This document shows, in pieces, positions 45,410 to 57,545 of a stretch of 64,000 nt of DNA (position 1 is its first letter; each line of letters opens with the position of its first letter). The stretch is from Dichetophora obliterata (taxonomy: Eukaryota > Arthropoda > Insecta > Diptera > Sciomyzidae), in assembly GCA_963920525.1 (NCBI GenBank), contig OY986435.1, positions 220,564,899-220,628,898 on the forward strand. Direction: 5' to 3'. The notes beneath the pieces are model-generated. The model made no database searches. It had not been told where the DNA came from and saw nothing but the letters and a program-made list of their open reading frames with translations. A program made the position numbers and the translations under genes.

Positions 45410-48167
45410 ATGAATACAACGCTAGGAATACCATTGGAGTCGTTTAATCTGGATGAGCGTGAATTTGAGCGTTCCAAAGCTTGGTCATCAATTATCAAGG
45501 TATTAATTAATATATGTTGCTTAAAAGAGTTTAAAAAATATCTAATTTTGATCTTAACTATAGCGTTATAGTATGATTCACGATGATAGCGAAGTCGATT
45601 TTGACAATTTGGAAACAGAATTTAAGGATGAAAAGGTGGAGGACGATGAAATTGACGACCCAGCTGCAGTAAGCTTAGATGAGGATGATGATGAAAATGA
45701 AAACAACTCTTTAAATCACAGCGTTATACAGCTGCGTTCGCTTGGAAGCAGGATGATTTACGCACAACCACGCAATAGAAACAATGGAAAGTGCTCTGGT
45801 ATTGGATATATGGATCCGCTTGATGAAGCGAACGAAAACGATGATTTTGACATGCAGGATATGCTTAATCAGACTTTACCAATACTAGCGGAACGTGAGC
45901 GCAAGTGGCAGGAGTCTGGCATGATAAACATACTGAATACATTCGACGAGGAGAAGATAGAGCGAAAAGTTGGCAGCTGGTTGCGTATCAATAACAGCAT
46001 TCAAGCAGCACACACAAAGCACAGCATTCAGGTGCAATCACCAGACGATGACGACTCTCTGCATTCCATGGACACTGCACGCTATGTGCTCTCCAATCGC
46101 AAGCCACGTAGCAGCAACTGTTGCAGTACAATTAAATCCTATCGGCTATTGCAAAGTAAACGTGATGCATTGCGTGAGAAGTACGCATTCTCTGAAGATG
46201 AGATGGAACGGGCGCTCGGCAAACACGTCAACGGAGCGCGAAGGCGCAACAATTTAAAAGCAAGGAATGATTGCGTAGCGGGCTATAAGTTGCAGCGAGC
46301 TGTCGAAAGTGGGTTTGGAATGGCTAAAAAAAGACGTAAGCTATTTAATAAACAACGAGTTCGTACGTGTAGCTCAAATCGATGCTGCGTGTCCTCTAGT
46401 AGCTCTGATGAAAATTTCGAAGAAAAGGATGAACAGCAATACTGTAAACCATTTCTTAAATGTGAAGGGCGTAGGCTACCAGCAGCATGTGCTACTTCGT
46501 CACGCACAATGGGCAGAAAATCGGCTTTGTTGCCACGGTCGCGTACCGTTTACGCTACTGCACCACGCAGTTTGAGATCTAAATGCGATCAGTTGCAACA
46601 ATTGAAGCCGAGAAAACGTGCTTCGGAGTGTTGTTGCTTCAAAGAGGAAAAGCTGTGCAAACTCACAGAGTAAGTTTAAAAAAAAAAACAAAATGATTTT
46701 GCGTTAATCACCGTTTTTTGTGTTTTTTAATTATGCAGGCACCTGGCTGATACATCGACTGAAGAGTGGGTAGTTGAAAATTGTGATTCTCTAGAGAAGG
46801 TACATCAAACCGATCAGAACAATAGCTGCGAAACAAATGCTGTGGAAACAACTAAAATTATAACAAAAAAGAAGAATACAAAAGTTACCACCAAAAATAA
46901 AAAAATCGCCAAAAAGAATGATACCAATAAAAAGCCGAAAGAGAACACTGATATCTCGCTGCTGGATAGTACCTTTGAAAGAGATCTTCAAAAGGCAATA
47001 AAACTATCGAAGCAAACATTTGAAGTGGAAACAGTATTTAACAATGATCAATGTGCAGAACCCATGAATCAAAAAATTAAAAGTACAAAATCAAAAACAA
47101 AAACGTCACAGTCGGAGATTAAAGCAAAATGTAATAAAATTAATACTAATGACCATAAAATTAAATCGAAAAGCTTGAATAACGTTAAGATTGCTGAAAA
47201 TAATGCTTCCGAAAATCAAATTGTTCAAAGTAAAAATTCAACCAAATTGGTTGGTAACAAAACAATTCAGCTAACACAGTCTGAGCAGCATAAAAAATTA
47301 TTGAAAAAACGGCAATCAATGGAAACTCAAGCACAGCCAATGCAAATAGAAAAATCACCAGAAAATCAAACAGAAAAGCAAAGAGAAAGTCAAGAAGAAC
47401 CTTTGAGCACTAAAAAAAATAAAAGTTTAAAACAGCCAAGTCGGGTGGACTTAAGTCAATTGTCCCAGCTAGTGAATATGTCACCATCGATAATTGATGA
47501 TATCAGCCCGGCACGCTTGGGTTTGAGACCGCAACCAAAGTCGGCTAAATTAAAAAAAATTAAAAAGCTCACCGATAAAAATCATAACCCAGCGGTCATA
47601 AAAAATGAAACATTCCTTTCACAGGCTGAAACAATTTGCAATTCTACGGCAATGGCGAATGATGCAATAGCATTAAAAAAACAATTTTCTACAGAGGGTA
47701 TCCTATCCTCAGCAACAACCGCTACGGAGACAACAATCATTACAACAAAAAGCACCGATGAACTCGATTGCACAATTGTATCCTCTACCACAGAGGACAC
47801 GCAACAGCGAAATCTTACAAATGCTACCTACACAACCAGCAGAAATGCGAACGGAGATATTTTGTTATATACACCACATAATCGCAACTTAGCGCCTTCG
47901 CACAGTTGTTCCGATGGTATTTTTAACATAACCCAAGAGCACCTTAGTGCGGTAATTGGTGAAAAAGATGCGCGTAAATTCATGAAATACTATGTCGGAC
48001 GTCGTCATTTCGATGCAAATTTAACCGTTTACTACAGACCACCACGGCGACTTGCTTACAACAACAGCAGGGATGACGATGATGATGATGATGAAACGGA
48101 TAGCGATGTTGATATGCTGGAGCAAATTCGTCTTCTTGGAGATCTCTATACACGGTCCGATAATTAG
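45410..48167 (+). CDS. Unrecognised 874-residue acidic/Lys-rich protein, 3 exons
   Basis: Coding exons 45410-45499, 45564-46669 and 46739-48167, with GT/AG borders and phases that fit; introns of 64 and 69 nt. Exon 1 starts MNTTLGIPLESFNLDEREFE. Exon 2 begins with an acidic region (DEDDDENENN), later a KKRRKLFNKQ basic cluster and a Ser/Cys-rich part with CSSNRCCVSSSSSDENFEE. Exon 3 is Lys/Gln/Asn-rich with low complexity (KKKNTKVTTKNKKIAKK). Around residues 478-494 FERDLQKAIKLSKQTFE fits the ubiquitin-interacting motif pattern (acidic, hydrophobic-x-x-Ala-x-x-x-Ser). The C-terminal 90 residues look more ordered (FNITQEHLSAVIGEKDARKF), followed by a DDDDDDD run and DMLEQIRLLGDLYTRSDN. Basic clusters suggest a nuclear location. 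I do not recognise the orthologue. The clean gene structure and lack of stops support a real host gene. A MITE starts 57 bp after the stop, probably within the 3' UTR. Confidence 0.85.
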
Positions 48168-48224
48168 AATAAGTCAAATTCAAAAGCTTCCTAAGAGGGG
48201 GTTTAAAAAATAGTTTATTATTTA

Positions 48225-48463
48225 GGGCCAATTTTTCAGTGCGAGCTTAAACTTTAGTCAAATTAAACTGAGGTTAACTCACCAAAATTGGACATTTAAA
48301 CTTGTTTTAGGCAAAAAAGAAAAACATTATATGATAATTTAAATTAATTTTACTTCAACGAATGCTAAATTATCTAGTTAAACCGAGTTTAAACGTCCAA
48401 TTTTGGTGAGTTAAGCTAGGCTTAACTTGACTAAAGTTTAAACTCGTACTGAAAAACCGGCCC
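48225..48463. mobile_element. Palindromic MITE just downstream of the host gene
   Basis: Left gggccaatttttcagtgcga and right inverse tcgtactgaaaaaccggccc; the arms pair for about 80 bp (aactttagtcaa, ccaaaattggac and inverses). Flanking ta at both ends. Confidence 0.85.
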
Positions 48464-48547
48464 TTAGAGAATCAGCTCCAAAGTTTCTAAAATCCAAATC
48501 GGTTTTAATAATAATCAAAATTTTAGAGTATATAAATGATAGCACTT

Positions 48548-48749
48548 TGGCTGAGTTCCTAAATGCATTAATACAATGCATCAGTGTGTTTTATTTTGAA
48601 TTGTTTCGAAACTGTTTAACTAAAAATGCGCAACTATACTATTTTAAAGAATATCAACAGAGTTGCGCAGTTTTCGTATTTAAACTTAGCCCCAATTCCA
48701 AATAAAGCACACAGATGCATTGCATAAATGCATTAAGGAACGCAGCCTT
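48548..48749. mobile_element. Palindromic MITE (about 200 bp)
   Basis: Left ggctgagttcctaaatgcat and right inverse atgcattaaggaacgcagcc, with atacaatgcatc and agtgtgtttta blocks mirrored. It carries aataaag near 48701, which could serve as a polyadenylation signal for the upstream host gene. Confidence 0.8.
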
Positions 48750-48879
48750 TCTTCTCTATCGTAAATAAAGCGCACACTTTGAATGCGTTTTTCTTGAAAT
48801 CAGTATTTCTGCACACCGTACAATTGCACAATAAATATTTAAATATTTGCCACAGCTTGATTTGCCAAGCCCTTTAAAA

Positions 48880-49020
48880 AAACAAAAATTTTATTTATTT
48901 ATTTATTTATTTCACCAAGCAAGGCAATTTAATAATTCTATTTACATTTTTTACTCTCTTTTTTTTTCTTTTCTTTTTTTCTTTTCTTCTTTTTTACCCT
49001 GTGTTTCTTTCTGTATTTCT
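48880..49020 (-). repeat. LINE 3' tail, minus strand
   Basis: On the minus strand it reads ...aaattgccttgcttggtga followed by aataaataaataaat (48890-48935). This is the same tail as at 30380-30415 and 30770-30805. The body upstream is only A/G-rich filler. Confidence 0.6.
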
Positions 49021-49084
49021 TCTTTTTAACTTTTCAGTTTTTATTTTTATTGAGATTTGTGACCTTGTAGGTTTAATAAAAATT

Positions 49085-49326
49085 ATATATATCGTCACCT
49101 AAAATGCAAGAAGGCGTAACGACAAAAATTCAAAATCGAGTTTTTGATTGCTTATGTCACTGCAAAATTTTACACTCGAACAACTAAAAACGACGTTTTT
49201 ATTAACAAAATTCTAAAAGCCCTCAGTGCAAGCTCTTGAGAAATTTAGAATGAATGTTTTTTGATTCTCCTGTAAAATCATAAAAAGTGTTATTACGCCT
49301 TCTTGCATTTTAGGTGACGATATATA
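49085..49326. mobile_element. MITE with 34-bp TIRs
   Basis: Left atatatcgtcacctaaaatg and right inverse cattttaggtgacgatatat, each extended by caagaaggcgtaa and its inverse. It sits in a ta-rich context consistent with a TA duplication. Confidence 0.85.
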
Positions 49327-50185
49327 CCCTATCAAGTTTTATTTAAGACCTAATTAATGAAGCTTATCAACTCTTACCTTTTTGCCCAAATAAAATTTCT
49401 GAGACAAACTGAATTTTAAGCTTTTGTTTTAAGTAAATTGTAAAATCTACCACTTTAATTCTTTCTAAACTCGTTTTGTTATTTTTATATTGATTAATTT
49501 GTTTCGTTTTTTCAAAATTGGTTTTAAAACTTATATTAAAGTTGATTTATACCTAATTTAAAAGCCTTTGTTAGATATGATATTCTATGTTTCGATATAT
49601 AATATAGAACATGATATTCTATGTTGATGATTAATGTTTACTTAAAGTTTATTGTATTTTTTACTAAAACAAAAATAATGAGTTGGTTCTTACTCAAATC
49701 AAAGCTTGTATAGCTTAGTAAGTTGATCAATTTGGCAGTTATCGAGTTTGTTGATGAAAAATCAAATTTTTATTTTTCCAAGTTTCCAAGATCTTTCAAT
49801 TCGATTATGCTGTGTATGGTCAAATCCTTTGCTACTTCTAAGTTGTCGTTTGTGAGGAAAATTTAAGAACTGTCTTCTATTTCATTTGATTATAATAATT
49901 AAATAAAATAAGTAATAATAATGAATAAAACGACATTGATACTAATCTAAAAATATATATTTGACAGTGGAAAGAAAATCTTTCAATTTAGTTTATACAG
50001 TGTGTGGCCGAGAATTAATTCAATTGAAAGACTCAATTGACAATTGGATTGTATTGTGTATGGCTCGCATAAGAGTGGTTTTTTATAAGAAACTAGCTGA
50101 ACCCGGCGAGCGTTGCTACGCTTTTTAATAAAAATAAAAGTAAATAAAAAATGAAATGTTTTTTTAGTAGAGGTAAAAATTTACC
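49327..50185. other. Non-coding stretch
   Basis: AT-rich; no gene or clear repeat ends seen. The tract at 50085-50135 (gaacccggcgagcgttgcta) is short and GC-richer; it looks like a fragment of a dispersed repeat. Confidence 0.5.
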
Positions 50186-50296
50186 AGGGGCCGAATTACA
50201 GCATCCGTGTTCGAGCAAAATTACGAACGCCACGACGACTCAAGTGCCGATAAATTTTGACGATTTTGCTCGATCACGAATGCTGTAATTCGGCCC
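50186..50296. mobile_element. Palindromic MITE, second family
   Basis: Arms ggggccgaattacagcatcc and the inverse of ggatgctgtaattcggccc-like sequence (here cgaatgctgtaattcggccc). Same family as 37867-37979. Confidence 0.82.
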
Positions 50297-50479
50297 AGTA
50301 CTTTAAAATTGCAATTTTAATAAGAAATATAAAAATTAATTTTTTTTCTCGAAGAAGCAGGAAGACTGCAAAACGTACGAAAGGCAAGGGTATCAAAAAA
50401 CCTATAACACTATGCGCATATAGTTGCACATGAGACTAGTTTAAAACTATATGAAGAAAATTATAGGTCTCTTTTTCGT

Positions 50480-51428
50480 CGGTGCGCGTCCATTTCTTTA
50501 CATTTCAATACCTAATGAGAACAAAAATACCTTAAGACCCAAAAAAATTTTATCTTTATATATTGCGCAAATCGCTTTAAGGTCATTTTGGAGTTATTTA
50601 CGACTTAAACCATTTTGAATAATGTGTTGCCCAAACAAAACCAAATATGGAATATATTTGAAAATATGCATATGAAATTTTTTGGCGGAACTTTATATAT
50701 GCAATTTAACTCGTAAATAAAAATTATCGTTTTTCCACATAACATTTTTTTTCTTATTTTGTTCCAGCTACATTATGTTTGTGGTTTTGTATTTTTGGAC
50801 AAAGCTTAATTTTTCTTCTGATATAATATACTGCAAATTTGCAGTATGCAGACTATAATATGCAAAAAAAGCTACTAACATTTATTTTTCTTTATATTTA
50901 TTTTTTTAAAAATATGATTTTTTGTAATGTTTTTAAAATTTTTTCTATGCCGAATCGTTGATAACATTGAGCTGAGTGACAATTTGAAGACCACTTACTA
51001 AGGGTCAAGTTTCAAAAACTCAATAGAAATGTCAAGTTTAAAAAATGTGCAGTATGTTATATAGAAAGAAAGCTTAAGCTAAGCCAAAAAATACAAAATC
51101 ACAAACATAATGTCGCTTGAACAAAATAATGAAAAAATGTTATGTGGAAAAACAATAATTTTTGTTTACGAGTTAAATTGCATTTTTAAAGCTCCGCCAA
51201 AAAATATCAGATGCATATTTAAAAAAAAAGAAGTATAACAGCTTAAATTATTATAAATGATTTTTCGTCAAAATATACTCCATATGTGTTTTTGTTTGGA
51301 CAACACATTATTCAAAATGATTTAAGTCGTAAATAACTCCCATATCTAAAGGTCAAATTTTTTTGGGTATTTAAGTATTTTTGTTCTCATTAGGAATGTA
51401 ACTTTCAGAAAATGGACGCGTACCGAAG
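50480..51428. mobile_element. Fold-back element with about 380-bp arms
   Basis: Left arm (about 50480-50860) and right arm (about 51035-51428) are inverted. Paired landmarks: gcgcgtccattt / aaatggacgcg, taatgagaacaaaaatac / gtatttttgttctcatta, gagttatttacgactta and inverse, ccacataacatttttt and inverse, tgtttgtg and inverse. The centre holds tgcaaatttgca palindromes. No coding region. Confidence 0.85.
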
Positions 51429-52106
51429 TACTTTAGCACTTGTGTAAAGTGAACTGGTCTATTGTACATATTTGCAAATATCTTGGATACCACTTATCCA
51501 ATTTTTGTAATGTGGCCTATAAATTTATGCCCAATAAAATTTCCTAAATGTTTTTAAATTTTTTTTTTCATTTGGATGAGTTTTTGCGCTATCAAAAGAA
51601 TTATTTTGAAAACAGAGTTTTTCACGTAAAAAGCAAGTCAAAAATGTTTTAAAAAATTTAAAAAAATAGAGAATTGCAATAAGTGGGAAATAATTTCTTT
51701 CGATCTTAAAAATACATTTTTAAATAAGCGATCTCTGAAACAAATTCGTCCAAAAATAAGGGCAGAAGATGCATTCGAGTGAAGGTACTAAAATTCGACA
51801 TTTTCCTATATTTTACATTTAACTAGAACTGGCAGCCAGCCGTCAGATATGGGTTAATGTTTTTAAGCAATTTTGGCATTATGTCATAAGTTTCCTTTAT
51901 ATCGACAGCATGTGCAAACATGCTTCAAAGGAACACAAACTAAAAATAGGCATTCTCTCAGAGAGATGCCTCCTGTCTTAAATCACAAATGTTTTTGGAT
52001 CGACCTTTCTAAGAAAACAGTAAAATGTCGAATTTTAGTACCTTCACTCAAATCCATCTTCTGCCCTTATTTTTGCACGCATTTCTTTCAGCGATAAAAA
52101 TTGGCT
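51429..52106. other. Non-coding stretch
   Basis: No gene recognised. A block ggatcgacctttctaag with aaggtactaaaattcgac (51786) and its inverse gtcgaattttagtacctt (52026) indicates one more inverted-repeat element of about 260 bp at roughly 51760-52085. Confidence 0.5.
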
Positions 52107-52119
52107 AAGTATTATCCAA

Positions 52120-55100
52120 CTGGGAAACTGGAGGGCGAACCTTTACAATGTAACATGTCTGACTGTCTCAACCTGGCGAGGCCAGCATAATCTTTGTGAA
52201 ATCGCCTCAAGTCGACTCGGGCCCCCCTAGGCGTAAAATAGATTGTGCGTCGGGTTTGAAGCCTACCCGTAAAAAACAATTTCAATGAAAGCAAATAAGA
52301 AAAGAAGAAAAATGATCCCCAAATCTGATGACGACTTCCGCAAACGAAAAACTGATAATGATTTACGGATATGCACCTGGAATGTCCGAACCCTTGATTG
52401 GGAAGGTGCCTCTATCCAACTGACTCATGTCTTGGAAAGATACAAAGCTGATATCACTGCTATCCAAGAAACGCGATGGAAGGGCATGCACCCTGTGATA
52501 TCTACTACAGCGGCCATGCGGGGACGCACGATTTTGGATGCGGATTTTTAGTTGGCAAGAGACTACGGCCCCACGTCCTGCGATTCACACCTGTGAACGA
52601 ACGACTTGCCATAATCCGCATCAAGGTTAAATTTTTTAATATAAGCCTAATATGTGCGCATGCTCCGACAGAAGACAAGGACGATGAGATCAAGGAAATT
52701 TTCTATTTTCTACGAGCGCCTTGAAAATGCTTACGAGCGCTGCCCCCGTCACGACGTAAACATCGTGCTTGGTGACTACAACGCTAAAGTGGGCAAGGAA
52801 AATATATTTGGTCCAACAGCCGGAAAGTTCAACCTCCACGACAACACTTCCGATAACGGAATGAGGCTGATTGACTTCGCCGCATCACGAAACATGGTCG
52901 TAAGTAGCACTAGATTCAAGCATCTCAGTATTGATAAAGCCACTTGGATGTCCCCTGATCAAAAACCAAAAATCAAATTGATCACGTTTTGATCGACGGA
53001 AGGCACTCTTCCAGTGTATTGGATGTACGCACGATTCGTGGTACGAACATTGACTCGGATCACTATTTTGTTGCAGCCAAGATCCGTACACGTCTGTGCG
53101 CAGCTAAGAATACAAGCAACCCTACACAGAGAAAGCTTGACGTCGACAAGCTGCAATCGAAACAGACAGCCGATGCTTTCGCCACTCGATTCTCACTCCT
53201 CCAATCGATGATATATGCGCGCAGTGGACACACATTTCCAACTCCATGCGTGCGACTGCTGAAGAGGTGATTGGCTACCACCGCCCTCGCCGAATCCAGC
53301 GGTACGACCAGGAGTGTCGCGACGCCACTGCAGAGAAAGACACCGCCTACAAAGCCACCCTGCAGTCGGATGTAACGCGCGCTGCTAAGGAGCGATACAA
53401 AGAAAAGAGGAGGGAAGAGAGACATATTTTCAGGAGGAAAAAAGATAGGCAGAAAAGTGCGAGCAGGAGAAGATTGAGATGTATGGTGACAGGAATGAGG
53501 CCTGAAAATTTTTCGAAAAAATAAGACGTCTTGCCGATGGTTTTAAAACTGGGGCCTCTTCCTGCAAGGATGAAAACGGGAATCTAGTGACAGATGTCCA
53601 GAGTACACTGACGCTATGAAGGGAACACTTCTCTAAGCTTCTAAATGGCGACACCGACAACAATCCCGCCAATAGAAATGATATCCTGGAAACCCCAATT
53701 ACGGATGACAGCGTCGAAGTTGACTATGATGAAGTTCTGACAGCTATAGCTCAGCTTAAAAATAACAAAGCCGCGGGAGCTGATGGCTTACCTGCTGAGC
53801 TGTTTAAGAACGGAGGCGAAGCTCTACTTAAATGCATTCACGAGCTTCTATGCAGAATATGGTCGGAAGAATGCATTCCGAACGTTTGGAATCTCAGTGT
53901 GCTCTGCCCAATCCACAAGAAAGGCGATCCCACTATCTGTGCCAATTACCGTCGGATAAGCCTTCTTAATATCGCATATAAGGTCCTGTCGAGCGTTTTA
54001 TGTGAAAGATTGAAGCCCATTGTAAACAAACTGATCGCACCTTATCAGTGTGGCTTCAGACCTGAAAAGTCCACCATTGACCAGATTTTCACGCTACGAC
54101 AAATATTGGAGAAGACTCAAGAAAAACAAGTCGACACCCACCATCTTTTTGTCGACTACAAAGCCGCCTTCGACAGCCCAATAAGGAAGCACCTGTACTC
54201 CACCATGTCTGAATTTGGTATTCCTGCAAAACTAATACGACTTTGCAGGATGACACTGAGCAACACCAGCAGCGCAGTTAAAATCGGAAAGGACCTTTCC
54301 CCACCATTTGATACCAAACGAGGTTTCAGACATGGTGATTCCTTATCGTGCGACTTTTTCAATCTAATGATGGAAAAGATCATCCGAGCTACTGATCTGA
54401 GACGTAGTGGCACAATATTCTACAAGAGTGTTATGCTGCTTGCGTATGCTGATGAAATCGATATCATTGGCCATAATACGCGCGAAGTCAGTGCAGCATT
54501 TTCCAGATTACAAAGAGAGTCAAATCGAATGGGTCTGGTAGTGAATGCAGATAAGACGAAATGCTTGGTGTCAACAAACAAATAGTCCCAGCGTCTTGGA
54601 ACCCACGTTACAGTTGACAATACCTCCTTCGAGATTGTGAAGGACTTCGTTTATCTGAGATCCAGCATAAACTCAACCAACGACATCATTGATCAACAAT
54701 TGAGATCAAACGAAGAGTAACTCTTGCCAACAGGTGTTACTTTGGGCTCAGTAGGCAATTGAGAAGCAGAGCCCTCTCTCGACGAACGAAAATCACGCTC
54801 TAAAATCGCTCATCATGCCTGTCCTACTTTATGCATCACAAACCTGGACGCTGAGCAGTTCAGATGAAAAGACTTTAGGAGCATTCAAGAGAAAGATTCT
54901 TCGTAAGATCTACGGACCAATCTGCGTCAATGGCGAGTACCGAATACGGTGGAATGATGAACTGTACGAGCTGTACGCTGACATCGACATAGTCAAGAAC
55001 ATTAAAATCGAGCGGCTTCGCTGGCTTAGTCATGTTCAGCGCATGAAAGACGATGCTCCAGTGAAAAAAAAATTTGATTCGGTACCCGCCGCTGGAATAA

Positions 55101-55263
55101 GGACGACCGCATCTTCGTTGGAAAGACCAAGTAGAGGACAACCTGACGAAGCTTAGAATTTCCAACTGGCGCCAGCAAGCGAAAGACAGAAATGGCTGGC
55201 GCAAATTCTTAGATGAGGCCAAGACCGACATACGGTCGTAGCGCCAACTAAACAAACAACAAC
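52120..55263 (+). mobile_element. RTE-clade LINE with 13-bp target duplication
   Basis: AAGTATTATCCAA stands at 52107-52119 and 55264-55276, bounding 3144 bp, the usual length of an RTE element. The end is a short (aac) microsatellite as in RTE elements. Coding pieces in shifting frames: endonuclease (LRICTWNVRTLDWEG and DITAIQETRWKG from 52345; ERLAIIRIKVKFFNISLICA; NIVLGDYNAKVGKE near 52760), then reverse transcriptase from 53899 (LCPIHKKGDPTICANYRRIS, CGFRPEKSTIDQIF, FVDYKAAFDS, RGFRHGDSLSCDFFN). The catalytic box is AYADEIDIIG, with Glu in place of the second Asp of YADD. The C-terminal part continues to 55156 (LLYASQTWTLSSSDEKTL and ERLRWLSHVQRMKDD). At least four frameshifts or stops; inactive. 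The copy is complete at both ends. Confidence 0.93.
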
Positions 55264-56837
55264 AAGTATTATCCAAGATATGTTCAAATATATGCAACTA
55301 AATTCGAAAAAAGAAAGAAACTAAAAATTAAAAAAAAAAATGTATCCATAAATTTTTTTTTGCAATTTTCGTGTTTAGGGACTCCAAATCTATAAGAGAA
55401 ATATTGTTTAATGCCGTGTACAAAAACAGTGTAATTGTGTATAGTGTAATTGGACCGGAGCCAAGGACTGCAACGACAAAACGGAGGGAAGTTATAACAC
55501 AGAGGGCTTGAAAGAGTTATCAAACTATGAAGAGACACAACCACAGCCATCGACATACAAGAAATGGACTGCAGTCAGTGCAAGCTAGATTTTGGGAAAG
55601 ACTACAGGTCTGAGTAGAGCAAGAACCAAATGGTACCCACGCTATCTCAAGGAAGGCAATCGCACCATAAACACTTCGTCTGACGCGAGAAAAAGAGGTG
55701 AAGAAGAGATAAGTTCGCGAATTGGCAAAACTGCCAAGGAAATGAGGGAGGGACGATGAGAAGCTGCCAGTGCCAAAATCTACTAGGAAGGCCTGGAAGT
55801 CTGGGGCTAGTTGTTGTAGTAAATCTTTCCCTGAACACATTCTCCATTGAGTGGAACAGGGGCTGCTTGAAAAACTCCTAGTAGAGTAAATGAACCAAGG
55901 CTGGAAGGCAAAACTCCAGTTCGATGGCATCCACTTCAGACCAGGACTCATACTGGTGAATTGTTCAGGACTAGACATGGCTGAATATTTGAGAACCATT
56001 GTCCCGAAACTGACTGGTTGGAATGGCAGTGAGTTATCAACGTGTTTGGGGGATGATATACCATGTGCCCATATGATAACAGTATACCTGCAAAAAACAG
56101 CATAGGCAGAACAAGAAACTTCTGGAGCTAATGGTTATCCAAAACGATGGGCTTTATACCAATCTCAGGAGGATCCTTAGCAGCAAGGATGTAAACAAAA
56201 GCAAGCTCCTCATGATGGGATATGATACGTCATTGGAAGCATTCAAAGCCAACAACTGTGTCCTACGATACAGGTTTGGTTGTGTTCCAATTCACATCCA
56301 TAAACCGAAAGGGAAGCAAAAGCTGAAAGAAACAGACTCATCAGGTGGCAAGGCTGTTATACCGATCGAAGTAGTAAGTGAAGTGGCAGAGGAGGCAGCG
56401 GAAGGCAAACAAAAAGGAAATATCTTTGTTATCTCATAAAGTTGAGGGTCTGAACAACATCAACCTCGCTTCGTAGAACATTGACACCGACGATGACACG
56501 GAGTCAGAGGCATTGGAAAAAGAGGTGGTATAAAAGTGTAGAATGACCAAGACTAAGATTGCCCTAATCAATATCCACCATGCGGAATCTGCCTCGGCGG
56601 TAAAAGCAAGGGCAACCCTTCGGTCGAAAATAGGGATAGTGCTGGTAAAAGAACCCTGAGTCTACAGGGGTCATATCAAAGGTCTGACAGGAGATAATAC
56701 ACGGGTAATCTGGGATATAATATGTGATAATCTGAGAGCTTGCGCATTAATAACAAAAGGTTTGAATTATAGGATTAAGTGAAGTTTACGGCCCACGCGT
56801 AAATAATTTTTTACATTCTTATTAATATTAAACGTAT

Positions 56838-57150
56838 TTGAGCCTCCTTAGTCCAAAAGTGCAAAAATAAACTGTTGGTATCGAATGGCTTAGGAGATAA
56901 AATTCGCGAAAGTTTTAAAATTCAGTGCAATATATAAAGTTTGTGGAATAAAGCCCAAAATAAAAAATGAAATATCGCACAAATTAAAAAAAAAATTATA
57001 TGAAATCCTAAAAAATAAAAAGATACTTTTATCCAGAAGTATGGTTGGCAGCGAAGCCGGTGTTGGACATACTCAGGGTTGTGATTCCTTAGTAGCGGCC
57101 GAAGTAGAGACCGACATTTTATTTGTACACTTTTGGACTAAGGAGACCCA
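56838..57150. mobile_element. Small TIR element inside the LOA endonuclease
   Basis: Left ctccttagtccaaaagtgca and right inverse cacttttggactaaggag, at about 56845 and 57128-57146. The similarity may extend outward through tatttgag / ccaaataa. It lies between two parts of the endonuclease (LITKGLNYRI and KKLPLILGCDANAH), consistent with an insertion. Target duplication is unclear. Confidence 0.6.
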
Positions 57151-57545
57151 AATAAACTGGTGAGCTACTGCACAATGAAGAAACTGCCACTTATACTCGG
57201 ATGTGATGCAAATGCGCACAGCCAGGCGTTGGGAAGCACCAACACCAACAAAAGGGGTGAGTACTTCTAGAATTTATACTAAATAATAAATTAGAAATTT
57301 TCTATGTAAGAACCACACCAACATTTGTAACAGTGATGCGTAAAGAGGTTCTGCACATACACTCTAGGAAATACTCTTGCAAGGGATCTAATTAGGAACT
57401 GGAGAGTCTCAATCGAACCCCTAAATGTCTGATAATAGAATTATCTGATTTGATAATTAGGGGACTCCTTCAATTCAAAAAACCTTAAAAAACCCAAAGA
57501 AAACAATTTGGGATGAATATATAGAAAATCTGAGATTAAATGCAG

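Noticed and set aside
47980..48231. Minus-strand His-rich reading frame
   Set aside because: It is the antisense of the Asp-rich codon run at the end of the plus-strand gene.
50085..50135. gaacccggcgagcgttgcta tract as a gene end or regulatory site
   Set aside because: Short isolated GC-richer block with no structure visible; looks like a repeat fragment.
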